A DNA stretch of 64,000 nucleotides. Source: Microbacterium oleivorans. GTDB taxonomy: Bacteria; Actinomycetota; Actinomycetes; Actinomycetales; Microbacteriaceae. This document shows, piece by piece, positions 53,835 through 61,946 of the stretch (positions are counted from its first letter, which is position 1; each line of letters opens with the position of its first letter). The DNA is taken from contig NZ_CP058316.1 in NCBI RefSeq assembly GCF_013389665.1, positions 2,418,001 to 2,482,000 of the forward strand, in the 5' to 3' direction. A program made the translations under genes and the position numbers. The notes beneath the pieces were generated by a model. That model ran no database searches and was not told the DNA's origin. It saw nothing but the letters and a program-made list of their open reading frames with translations.

Positions 53835-54503
53835 ATGTCGACCGACGAGCGGCCGCGCACGCGGCGCGACGAGCGGGCGGCCATCCGCGCCGACCGTACC
53901 GGCAGCGGGCCCACCCGCGACGCCCGTCCGCAGCTGCGCCACCCGGGCGCTGCGGGTGCCTTCGCGCTGCTGGGCGAGGTGCTGATCGTGGGGCTGCTCG
54001 TGACCGTGGTGTCGCTCGCGGTCGTCACCCTGCCCGCGGCGCTCGCCGCCGGCATCCGCCACCTGCGACGTTACGTCGCCGCCGAGGACTCGCGGTTCGC
54101 GCTGTTCTGGGTCGACGTCCGCTCCGGCCTCCTCGGCGGCTCGGCCGTGGGCGCGGCCGCGCTGGTCGCCACGCTCGTCCTGCTCATCGACATCGACCTC
54201 GCCCGCTCGGGGTTCCTCCCCGGCGGCGCCCTCGTCGAGTCGGTCGGCTGGGCCGGGCTCGCCGTCGTGTCGGTCGCGCTGCTCCTGGCCGCGGGGGCCT
54301 GGAGCCCCGAGCTCGGCTGGCGCGGCGCGGTCCGTGCCATCCCCGATGCCGCCCGAGGCGACGTCGTCGGCGTGCTCTACCTCGTCGCGACCGCCGGCTT
54401 CGTCGTCGTGGTCACCTGGGCGCTCCCGCCGTTGTTCCTCGCCGGCATCGGCTGCGCCGCCCTCGCGGTCGTCGCCATCCCCGCCCGCCCGCGCCGGGGC
54501 TGA
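53835..54503 (+). CDS. DUF624 (YesL-like) membrane protein
   Basis: 222 aa; about 45 charged N-terminal residues then four or five helices. FALLGEVLIVGLLVTVVSLA and RYVAAEDSRFALFWVDVRSG fit the DUF624 family, which usually accompanies CUT1 sugar importers. Function unknown, perhaps a transporter accessory. ATG 53835 is 2 bases after the permease stop. The family call is likely but rests on pattern and context. Confidence 0.65.
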   Translation: MSTDERPRTRRDERAAIRADRTGSGPTRDARPQLRHPGAAGAFALLGEVLIVGLLVTVVSLAVVTLPAALAAGIRHLRRYVAAEDSRFALFWVDVRSGLLGGSAVGAAALVATLVLLIDIDLARSGFLPGGALVESVGWAGLAVVSVALLLAAGAWSPELGWRGAVRAIPDAARGDVVGVLYLVATAGFVVVVTWALPPLFLAGIGCAALAVVAIPARPRRG

Positions 54504-54577
54504 CCGCCACCGCACGCCGCCCCGGCGGCCTCCCTCCGACCCGTCCCCCCGGGCTCATTCCCGATGAAAGGACACCC

Positions 54578-55861
54578 ATGAAGACCACCCGGCTGCTCGC
54601 ATCGATCGGCATCGCCGCCGCCGGTGCGCTGGCCCTCAGCGGATGCGGCGGCGCAGCGACACCGACCGCAGCTGCGTTCGACCCCGACGAGAAGGTCACG
54701 CTGACGTACGCGTTCTGGGGCAACGACGACCGCGCCCAGCGTTACGATCAGCTGATCGCGGCGTTCAACGAGGAATACCCGAACATCACCGTCAACGTCA
54801 GCTTCACCGACTTCCCCAGCTACTGGGAGAAGCGTCAGACCGAGGCTGCCGGCGGCGGTCTGCCCGACGTCTTCCAGTTCTCCGACAGCTACCTGCGCCA
54901 GTACGGCGAATCGGGCAACCTCCTCGACCTCGCTCAGGTCTCCGACCAGATCGACATGTCGACCTTCGACGAAGGGCTCCTCGGGACGGGAGCGCTCGAC
55001 GGCACGCAGTACTCGCTCCCGACGGGCTACAGCCTCTGGGCGAACTTCGTCAACGACGACCTCGTCGCCCAGGCCGGCGTCGCCGCGCCCGAGTCCGGCA
55101 CCGACGTCGCCGAGTTCGACGACTGGATGGCGGAGGTCACCGAGAAGACGGGCGGCGCCGTGTACGGCGGCACCGACTACACGCAGCGCATCCAGGGCTT
55201 CGAGCTCGCGCTGCGTGCGGACGGCGGCAACCTGTACACCGAGGAGGGCGAGCTCGGATTCACCGAGGACGACCTGCGCGCCTACTGGGAGAGCGGTGCC
55301 GAACTGCGCGAGGGCATCACCGTGCCGCAGCAGCGCCTCGAGGAGCTCTCGCCCAAGTCCGGCTTCGGCGCTGCTCTGACGGCGAGCGAGATGAGCTGGA
55401 GCAACTTCCTCGGCGGCTACCTCGCCGACTCGGGCGCATCGTCGATCTCGATCGTCGCCCCGCCCACCGCCAAGGCCGGCTCGAAGGACCTGTACCGTCA
55501 GGCCGGGCTGCAGGTGGCGATCTCGTCGAAGACGGAGCACCCCGAGGCCGCCGCGCTCTTCCTCGACTTCGTCGTCAACTCCGCCGCCGCAGGCGAGATC
55601 TTCGGCACGACGCTGGGCTTCCCGGCCTCGACCTCGAAGCTCGAGGGTGCGACCCTCGAGGGGCCCGACAAGCAGGTCGCCGACTACATCGAGTCCGCGG
55701 CCGACCGCATCGGCGACGCCCCGCCGGTTCCGATCGCCGGCTACGGCACGCTGGAGCAGACGTTCTGGGAGCTCGGCAAGTCGCTGGGCCTCGGCACGAC
55801 GACCGTCGACCAGGCGGTGGAGCAGTTCTTCTCCGAAGCCGACGTCGTCATCAACGGATGA
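54578..55861 (+). CDS. ABC sugar importer binding lipoprotein C
   Basis: A 427-aa family 1 solute-binding protein, lipobox LALSGC with Cys23. Shares VTLTYAFWGNDDRAQRYDQL and YWEKRQTEAAGGGLPDVFQF with A and B, but its middle differs more (sugar contacts). ATG 54578 follows AAAGGA. It has no permeases of its own and most likely shares those just upstream. Followed by a hairpin and the GH51 gene. Confidence 0.93.
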   Translation: MKTTRLLASIGIAAAGALALSGCGGAATPTAAAFDPDEKVTLTYAFWGNDDRAQRYDQLIAAFNEEYPNITVNVSFTDFPSYWEKRQTEAAGGGLPDVFQFSDSYLRQYGESGNLLDLAQVSDQIDMSTFDEGLLGTGALDGTQYSLPTGYSLWANFVNDDLVAQAGVAAPESGTDVAEFDDWMAEVTEKTGGAVYGGTDYTQRIQGFELALRADGGNLYTEEGELGFTEDDLRAYWESGAELREGITVPQQRLEELSPKSGFGAALTASEMSWSNFLGGYLADSGASSISIVAPPTAKAGSKDLYRQAGLQVAISSKTEHPEAAALFLDFVVNSAAAGEIFGTTLGFPASTSKLEGATLEGPDKQVADYIESAADRIGDAPPVPIAGYGTLEQTFWELGKSLGLGTTTVDQAVEQFFSEADVVING

Positions 55862-55866
55862 TCATC

Positions 55867-55898
55867 CGGGGCTGCCGTGCACCGTCGCGGCAGCCCCG
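55867..55898 (+). other. Hairpin between binding protein C and GH51
   Basis: CGGGGCTGCCG pairs with CGGCAGCCCCG over 11 bases with a 10-base loop and no T tract. Same place relative to a binding-protein gene as the hairpin at 51852. Confidence 0.7.
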
Positions 55899-55919
55899 CC
55901 CATTCCAGGAGCAGACCCC

Positions 55920-57443
55920 ATGACCACCCCGAACGCCGTCATCGATCCCCGGTTCGAGATCGCTCGCATCGACCGCCGGGTGTTCGGCGGATTCGTCGAA
56001 CACCTCGGCCGTCACATCTACGACGGCATCCACGAGCCCGGGCATCCGGCAGCGGACGCCGACGGATTCCGAGCCGACGTCATCGAGCTCGTACGCGAGC
56101 TCGGGGTCTCGACCATCCGCTACCCCGGCGGCAACTTCGTGTCGGGGTACCGGTGGGAGGACGGCGTGGGCCCCCGGGAGGATCGACCGCGCCGGCTCGA
56201 CCTCGCGTGGCATTCGACGGAGACCAACGAGGTGGGTCTCCACGAGTTCGCCCGGTGGCTCGAGCTGGTCGGCAGCGATCTGATGCTCGCGGTCAACCTC
56301 GGCACGCGCGGCACGCAGGAGGCCATCGACCTGCTCGAATACGTCAACGCCGACGCCGACACGGCGTGGACGCGCCGACGGGCGGCGAACGGCCGGCCGT
56401 CGCCGTTCGGGGTGGGCATGTGGTGTCTGGGCAACGAGATGGACGGCCCGTGGCAGCTCGGCCACCGCAACGCCGACGACTACGGCAAGCTCGCCTCGCG
56501 CACCGCCAAGGCGATGCGGATGCTCGACCCCGACGTCGAGCTGGTCGTCTGCGGGTCGTCCGGCAGCGGCATGCCGACGTTCGGCTCGTGGGAGCGCACG
56601 GTGCTGGAGCACACCTTCGACGACGTCGACTTCATCTCGTGCCACTCCTACTACCAGGAGCGCTTCGGGAATGCGCAGGAGTTCCTCGCCTCGGGCGTGG
56701 ACATGTCGCGGTTCATCTCCTCGGTCGTCTCGATCGCCGACGCGGTGGCGGCGACGAAGAAGAGCGACAAGCGCATCATGATCTCCTTCGACGAGTGGAA
56801 CGTCTGGTACCTCCACAACGACGAGGGCGGTCAGGACGACAAGCCGCTCGAGGCGGGCTGGCCGGTGGCGCCCCGCCTGCTGGAGGACCGCTATCACGCG
56901 CTGGACGCCGTCGTCTTCGGCGACCTGCTCATCACGCTGCTCCAGCACAGCGATCGCGTGCGATCGGCGTCGCTGGCGCAGCTGGTCAACGTCATCGCGC
57001 CGATCATGACCGAGCCCGGCGGCCCGGCGTGGCGGCAGACCACCTTCTTCCCGTTCGCCCTCACCTCCCGCCTGGCGGGGGAGCGGGCCGTCTCGGTGCC
57101 CGTCTCGTCGGGGTCGTTCGACAGCGAGCGGTTCGGCACGGTCGCCAACGTCAACGCCGTCGCGACCATCGACGGCGAGGGGGTGTCGCTGTTCGTCGTG
57201 AACCGGTCGACGACGGACACCGAGGCCCTGAGCATCGACATCGCCGCGGTCGCGGCATCCTTCGGTCGGGACCTGCGCGTCGCCGAGTCGCACCTGCTCC
57301 ACGAGGACGATCGGTACGCGGCCAACACCCTCGCCGAGCCGGAACGCGTCGGCGTGCGGGCCCTGCCCGACGTCCGCACGCACGAGGGCGAACTGAGCTT
57401 GTCGCTGCCCCCGATCTCCTGGGCGGCCGTCCGGCTGTCCTGA
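55920..57443 (+). CDS. abfA: Alpha-L-arabinofuranosidase, GH51
   Basis: Removes terminal alpha-L-arabinofuranose from arabinan, arabinoxylan or arabinogalactan fragments. 507 aa, the normal length. Acid/base Glu173 in WCLGNEMDG and nucleophile Glu292 in SFDEWNVWY match the spacing of known GH51 enzymes; RRVFGGFVEHLGRHIYDGI and STIRYPGGNFVSGY are typical of the N-terminal part. No signal peptide, so it works in the cytoplasm. ATG 55920 has AGGAGCAG upstream. Co-transcribed with binding protein C. Confidence 0.95.
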   Translation: MTTPNAVIDPRFEIARIDRRVFGGFVEHLGRHIYDGIHEPGHPAADADGFRADVIELVRELGVSTIRYPGGNFVSGYRWEDGVGPREDRPRRLDLAWHSTETNEVGLHEFARWLELVGSDLMLAVNLGTRGTQEAIDLLEYVNADADTAWTRRRAANGRPSPFGVGMWCLGNEMDGPWQLGHRNADDYGKLASRTAKAMRMLDPDVELVVCGSSGSGMPTFGSWERTVLEHTFDDVDFISCHSYYQERFGNAQEFLASGVDMSRFISSVVSIADAVAATKKSDKRIMISFDEWNVWYLHNDEGGQDDKPLEAGWPVAPRLLEDRYHALDAVVFGDLLITLLQHSDRVRSASLAQLVNVIAPIMTEPGGPAWRQTTFFPFALTSRLAGERAVSVPVSSGSFDSERFGTVANVNAVATIDGEGVSLFVVNRSTTDTEALSIDIAAVAASFGRDLRVAESHLLHEDDRYAANTLAEPERVGVRALPDVRTHEGELSLSLPPISWAAVRLS

Positions 57444-57517
57444 CGGCGGAGGTGGCGCTTCCGCCGGGTGTCCCGTCGAGGTTCCGGCGCGTGCGCCACC
57501 TTCTCGCCGGAGATCGG

Positions 57518-57547
57518 TTGCGCGGGGCAACCACCTCGATCTACAGT
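57518..57547 (+). promoter_or_regulatory. Promoter of the oxidoreductase-DUF993-isomerase operon
   Basis: TTGCGC (57518-57523) and TACAGT (57542-57547), spacer 18, directly before operator site 3. Confidence 0.55.
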
Positions 57548-57549
57548 AT

Positions 57550-57564
57550 GGGAAAGCGCTTACC
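57550..57564. promoter_or_regulatory. CcpA/LacI-type operator, site 3
   Basis: GGGAAAGCGCTTACC lies over the expected start of transcription. Its complement GGTAAGCGCTTTCCC differs from site 2 by one base. Confidence 0.75.
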
Positions 57565-57601
57565 ACTCTGGGTGGACAGCGAACGATTCGAAGGACGATC
57601 C

Positions 57602-58804
57602 GTGTCAGAGACGACAACCCTCAGCCCCGCGCCGGCCTCGGCGACCGCCCCGCAGGTCCGCGAGATCGGCATCATCATGAACGGCGTCTCCGGGCGCATG
57701 GGCTATCGCCAGCACCTCGTGCGCTCGATCCTCGCGATCCGCGACCAGGGCGGCATCGAGCTGCCCGACGGCACGAAGGTCACCGTCAAGCCGCTCCTCG
57801 TCGGACGCAGCGAGGCCAAGCTCGCCGAGCTCGCCGCGCGCCACGGCATCGACGACTACACGACCGACCTCGACGCCGCGCTGGCCGATCCCCGCTGGGA
57901 GATCTACGCCGACTTCCTCGTCACGAAGGCGCGCGCCACGGCTCTGCGCAAGGCGATCGCCGCGGGCAAGACCATCTACACCGAGAAGCCCACCGCCGAG
58001 TCGGTGGAAGAGGCGATCGAGCTGGCGAAGCTCGCCGCCGAGGCCGGCGTCAAGACGGGCGTCGTGCACGACAAGCTCTACCTGCCCGGGCTGCAGAAGC
58101 TCAAGCGCCTCATCGACTCGGGCTTCTTCGGCCGCATCCTCTCGGTGCGCGGCGAGTTCGGCTACTGGGTCTTCGAGGGAGACTGGCAGCCCGCGCAGCG
58201 TCCGTCGTGGAACTACCGCGCCGAAGACGGCGGCGGCATCATCGTCGACATGTTCCCGCACTGGAACTACGTGCTCGAGAACCTCTTCGGCGGCGTCAAG
58301 ACCGTCTACGCCCAGGCAGCGGTGCACATCGCCGACCGCTGGGACGAGCAGGGCGAGCACTACACCGCCACGGCAGAGGATGCCGCCTACGGCGTCTTCG
58401 AGCTCGAGGGCGGGGTCGTCGCGCAGATCAACTCGTCGTGGACCGTGCGGGTGAACCGTGACGAGCTCGTGGAGTTCCACGTCGACGGCACCCACGGCTC
58501 GGCGGTCGTGGGCCTGTTCGGCGCGAAGATCCAGCCGCGCAACGCCACCCCGAAGCCGGTGTGGAACCCCGACCTCGAAGACGGGCACGACTACGACGCC
58601 GACTGGCAGAACGTCCCCACCAACGACGTCTTCCTCAACGGCTTCCGCCAGCAGTGGGAGGAGTTCCTCACCTCCTACGTCACCGAGACGCCCTACGAGT
58701 TCGACCTGCTCGCCGGTGCGCGCGGTGTGCAGCTCGCCGAGGCGGGCCTGCGCTCGAGCCGCGAAGGCCGCAAGGTCGAGCTGCCGGTCCTCGCGCTGGA
58801 CTGA
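57602..58804 (+). CDS. Gfo/Idh/MocA oxidoreductase D, atypical nucleotide-binding motif
   Basis: 400 aa. The fingerprint reads GIIMNGVSGRMGYRQHL, nearer to the GRMG motif of dihydrodipicolinate reductase than to the usual G-x-G-x-x-A of Gfo/Idh proteins, and is followed by a 20-residue insert. The rest is standard: TEKPTAESVEEAIELAKLA, VVHDKLYLPGLQKLKRLIDS and a C-terminal barrel wall. GTG 57602 follows GAAGGA. It leads an operon with the DUF993 and isomerase genes under operator site 3. Substrate unknown, likely a sugar or sugar acid. Confidence 0.88.
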   Translation: MSETTTLSPAPASATAPQVREIGIIMNGVSGRMGYRQHLVRSILAIRDQGGIELPDGTKVTVKPLLVGRSEAKLAELAARHGIDDYTTDLDAALADPRWEIYADFLVTKARATALRKAIAAGKTIYTEKPTAESVEEAIELAKLAAEAGVKTGVVHDKLYLPGLQKLKRLIDSGFFGRILSVRGEFGYWVFEGDWQPAQRPSWNYRAEDGGGIIVDMFPHWNYVLENLFGGVKTVYAQAAVHIADRWDEQGEHYTATAEDAAYGVFELEGGVVAQINSSWTVRVNRDELVEFHVDGTHGSAVVGLFGAKIQPRNATPKPVWNPDLEDGHDYDADWQNVPTNDVFLNGFRQQWEEFLTSYVTETPYEFDLLAGARGVQLAEAGLRSSREGRKVELPVLALD

Positions 58805-58818
58805 ACGGGACCATCACG

Positions 58819-60021
58819 ATGACCGAGCTCACCCTCCTGGGCGCCGACGGCGCGCTGTCGTCCGTCGCCCTCGCAGACGCCCCCGCGTTCACCCGCCCCA
58901 CCGCCCCGCTGCGGAGCCGCGTGGCGTACGCCGCGGCACACGTCGTGCCGCTGACCCACGGCGACAACACCCCGGGCCAGCCGGCGCGGATCGACTGGGA
59001 CGCGACCCTCGGCTTCCGTCGGGCGGTGTACTCCTGGGGCTTGGGCGTCGCTGATGCGATGGACACGGCCCAGCGCAACATGGGCCTCGACGCCGCGGCC
59101 ACGCGCGAGCTCATCGCCCGCTCGGCCGAGGTCGCGCGCGAGGAGGGCGGCTCGGTCGTCGTGGGCGTCAACACCGACCACGTCGAGGCCGAGCACATCT
59201 CGCTCGACGAGGTGATCGACGCGTACAAGAGCCAGCTCGCCTTCACCGAGGAGCAGGGTGCCGGTCCCGTGCTCATGGCCTCGCGCCACCTGGCGCGCGC
59301 CGCGCAGTCGGCCGAGGACTACCGCCACGTGTACCGCGAGGTGCTCGCGTCGGCGTCGGGGCCCGTCGTTCTCCACTGGCTCGGCACCGCGTTCGACCCC
59401 ACCCTGGCGGGATACTTCGGCGCCGCCGACTGGCGGATCGCGGCCGATGTGCTCGTGGAGATCATCGGCGAGAACGTCGAGAAGGTCGCGGGCGTGAAGA
59501 TGAGCCTGCTGGATGCCGCCTCCGAGGTCTCGGTGCGGGAGCGGCTCCCCGAGGGCGTACGCATGTTCACCGGCGACGACTTCAACTACGTCGGCCTCAT
59601 CGGTGGCGCCGATGTACCGCAGGCGCGTCAGCCCGACCGGGATGCCGCCTCGTCGCGGCAGCACTCCGACGCGCTCCTCGGCGCGTTCGCGGCGATCACC
59701 CCGGTCGCCTCGGCGGCCATCCAGGCCCTCGACGCCGGCGACGCGGAACGCTATCTGTCGATCCTCGAGCCGACGGAGGAGCTCAGCCGCCAGGTGTTCG
59801 CCGCCCCGACCTTCTACTACAAGACGGGCGTCGCCTTCCTGTCGTGGCTCAACGGCCATCAGGCCGCCTTCCAGATGGTGGGCGGACTACACTCCGCGCG
59901 CAGCCTGCCCCACCTCTCGCGCATCGTCGAGCTCGCCAACGCGGCGTCGGCTCTCGAGGACCCCGAGCTCGCCGCCGACCGCTGGCACGGCATGCTCCGT
60001 CTGAACGGGCTCGGCGCATGA
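58819..60021 (+). CDS. DUF993 protein, DHDPS-like aldolase fold
   Basis: 400 aa. Barrel segments: VVVGVNTDHVEAEHISLDEV, GPVVLHWLGTAFDP, then VAGVKMSLLDA with Lys227 where dihydrodipicolinate synthase relatives have the Schiff-base lysine, and FTGDDFNYVGLIGGAD like their glycine-rich loop. A class I aldolase or lyase cleaving a keto-sugar acid is a reasonable guess, but the family has no established activity that I know. ATG 58819, 14 bases after oxidoreductase D. It overlaps the isomerase gene by 4 bases. Confidence 0.85.
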   Translation: MTELTLLGADGALSSVALADAPAFTRPTAPLRSRVAYAAAHVVPLTHGDNTPGQPARIDWDATLGFRRAVYSWGLGVADAMDTAQRNMGLDAAATRELIARSAEVAREEGGSVVVGVNTDHVEAEHISLDEVIDAYKSQLAFTEEQGAGPVLMASRHLARAAQSAEDYRHVYREVLASASGPVVLHWLGTAFDPTLAGYFGAADWRIAADVLVEIIGENVEKVAGVKMSLLDAASEVSVRERLPEGVRMFTGDDFNYVGLIGGADVPQARQPDRDAASSRQHSDALLGAFAAITPVASAAIQALDAGDAERYLSILEPTEELSRQVFAAPTFYYKTGVAFLSWLNGHQAAFQMVGGLHSARSLPHLSRIVELANAASALEDPELAADRWHGMLRLNGLGA

Positions 60022-60902
60022 GCGCGGACCCGCGGCTGTCGATCAACCAGGCCACGATCAAGTACGCCGATCTCGCCACGGCCCTCCGCGTGACCGCGGC
60101 AGCGGGCGTCGAGGCGATCGGGCTCTGGCGCGAACCGGTGCAGGAGGTCGGGCTCGCCACGGCGTCCGCCATGCTCTCGGACTCGGGCCTGCGCTTCACG
60201 ACGCACTGCCGCGCGGGCTTCTTCACGATGCCCGAGGGCCCGGCCCGCCGCGCCTCCCTCGACGACAACCGCGTCGCCATCGACGAGGCGGCCACCCTCG
60301 CGGCGGCCGGCGCCGCGGGATCCACCGCGATCCTGGTGCTCGTCGCCGGGGGCCTCCCCGAGGGGTCGCGTGACATCGTCGGCGCCCGCGAGCTGGTCCG
60401 CGACGCGATCGGCGAGCTCGCGCCGCACGCGAAGGCCGCGGGCGTGACGCTGGCGATCGAGCCGCTGCATCCGATGTTCGCCTCCGACCGGTGTGTCGTC
60501 TCGACGCTCGGGCAGGCCCTCGACATCGCGGCGGACTTCGAGCCGGAGGTCGTCGGCGCCACCGTCGACACGTTCCACATCTTCTGGGATCCCGACGTCC
60601 TGCCCGCCATCGAGCGCGCGGGCCGCGAGCGTCGCATCGCCACCTATCAGGTGTGCGACTGGAAGACGCCGCTGCCGGCGGACGTGCTGCTGAGCCGGCA
60701 CTACCCGGGCGACGGGGTCATCGACTTCGCGACCCTGACCCGTGCGGTCGAGGCGACGGGGTACGACCGCGACATCGAGGTCGAGATCTTCAACGCCGAC
60801 ATCTGGGCGACGGATGCCGCCGCCGTGGTGGAGCGCACCGCCGCGGCCTTCGGCGCCGTCGTGTCGCCGCACCTCGCGGCTGCGCGAGCGGCCACCGCCT
60901 AG
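60018..60902 (+). CDS. Sugar phosphate isomerase/epimerase family (AP endonuclease 2 fold)
   Basis: A 294-aa TIM-barrel metalloprotein: LAIEPLHPMFASDRCVVS supplies a metal-binding Glu, GATVDTFHIFWDP the Asp and His ligands, and DIEVEIFN the last Glu. Relatives isomerise or dehydrate keto-sugars and inosose, or cleave 3-keto-glycosides. ATG 60018 overlaps the DUF993 stop. Together with oxidoreductase D and DUF993 it forms a recurring three-gene set. Confidence 0.87.
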   Translation: MSADPRLSINQATIKYADLATALRVTAAAGVEAIGLWREPVQEVGLATASAMLSDSGLRFTTHCRAGFFTMPEGPARRASLDDNRVAIDEAATLAAAGAAGSTAILVLVAGGLPEGSRDIVGARELVRDAIGELAPHAKAAGVTLAIEPLHPMFASDRCVVSTLGQALDIAADFEPEVVGATVDTFHIFWDPDVLPAIERAGRERRIATYQVCDWKTPLPADVLLSRHYPGDGVIDFATLTRAVEATGYDRDIEVEIFNADIWATDAAAVVERTAAAFGAVVSPHLAAARAATA

Positions 60903-60911
60903 ACTCTGCTC

Positions 60912-61946
60912 GTGGGACAGACGGGGATGTCGCCGCGTGGGTCGGCCACGCTGCACGACGTGGCACGCGAGGCCGGGGTGTCGCTGGCGACGGCATCGCG
61001 CGCCCTCAACGGATCGACACGCAAGGTGGCCGACGCCTATCGGGAGCGCGTCGAACAGGCAGCCGCCCGCCTCGGCTACACCGCGAACCTGTCGGCCCAG
61101 GCCACCGCCCGCGGCACCTCGGCCATCGTCGCGCTGCTGGTCGCCGACATCGCCGACCCGTATTTCGGCCAGCTCGCCGCCGGTGTCGCGCGCGGCGCGG
61201 ACGAGGCCGGCCTCGTCGTCACCGTCGCGATCACCGAGCGCGATCCCGCCCGTGAGCTGCGCCTCGTGCGGGCGCTGCGCGGGCAGCGTCCCCGCGGCAT
61301 CATCCTGGCCGCCTCGCGCACCTCGCGCGAGATGACCCCCGAGCTGGCGGCCGAGCTCGACCTCATCTCCGCCGGCGGCGGCACCGTCGTGGCCCTCGGC
61401 CCGGGTGCCCCCGGGGTGCGCAGCATCGCGATCGACAACCGGGGCGGGGCGCACGCGCTCGGGGCTGCGCTGGCCGAGCGGGGCTACCGCGACGCCGTCG
61501 TGCTCGCCGCCGCCGAGGGCGTCGTCACCAGCGACGACCGACTCGCCGGCTTCGCCGCGGGGTTCACCGCCGGTGGCGGCGCCGAGCCGCGCGTGTACCG
61601 CGGCGGGTTCAGTCGTGAGTCGGGCGCGGAATCCATGACGGCCGCGCTCGCCGACGGCGTCGCCCCGGGAACGGTGGTGTTCGGCATCAGCGACGTCGTC
61701 GCGATCGGCGCGCTGACGGCGGTGCGGGCAGCCGGCCGCGAGCCGGGTGCCGACATCGCCCTCGCCGGCTTCGACGACATCCCCACCGGGCGCGACGTCA
61801 CCCCGCCGCTCACGACCGTGCGCGTCCCCCTGCCCGACGTCGGTTACCGCGCGCTCCGCGCGGCGGTCGACGGCGATGCCGGTGCCGACGCGTCGTCGCT
61901 GCCGCTCGACGTGCTGGTGCGCGAGAGCACCCCTGCGCGCCCGTGA
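60912..61946 (+). CDS. LacI family transcriptional regulator B
   Basis: 344 aa. Helix-turn-helix ATLHDVAREAGVSLATASRA, hinge YTANLSAQATARGTSAIVA, then the effector-binding domain. The LA pair before the TxSR part of the recognition helix is the type seen in CcpA-like proteins, which read AAGCGCTT palindromes, so it is the best candidate for sites 48231, 50448 and 57550. TAGACT (60900-60905) lies 6 bases before GTG 60912, suggesting a leaderless transcript. Its stop overlaps glycerate kinase. Confidence 0.92.
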   Translation: MGQTGMSPRGSATLHDVAREAGVSLATASRALNGSTRKVADAYRERVEQAAARLGYTANLSAQATARGTSAIVALLVADIADPYFGQLAAGVARGADEAGLVVTVAITERDPARELRLVRALRGQRPRGIILAASRTSREMTPELAAELDLISAGGGTVVALGPGAPGVRSIAIDNRGGAHALGAALAERGYRDAVVLAAAEGVVTSDDRLAGFAAGFTAGGGAEPRVYRGGFSRESGAESMTAALADGVAPGTVVFGISDVVAIGALTAVRAAGREPGADIALAGFDDIPTGRDVTPPLTTVRVPLPDVGYRALRAAVDGDAGADASSLPLDVLVRESTPARP

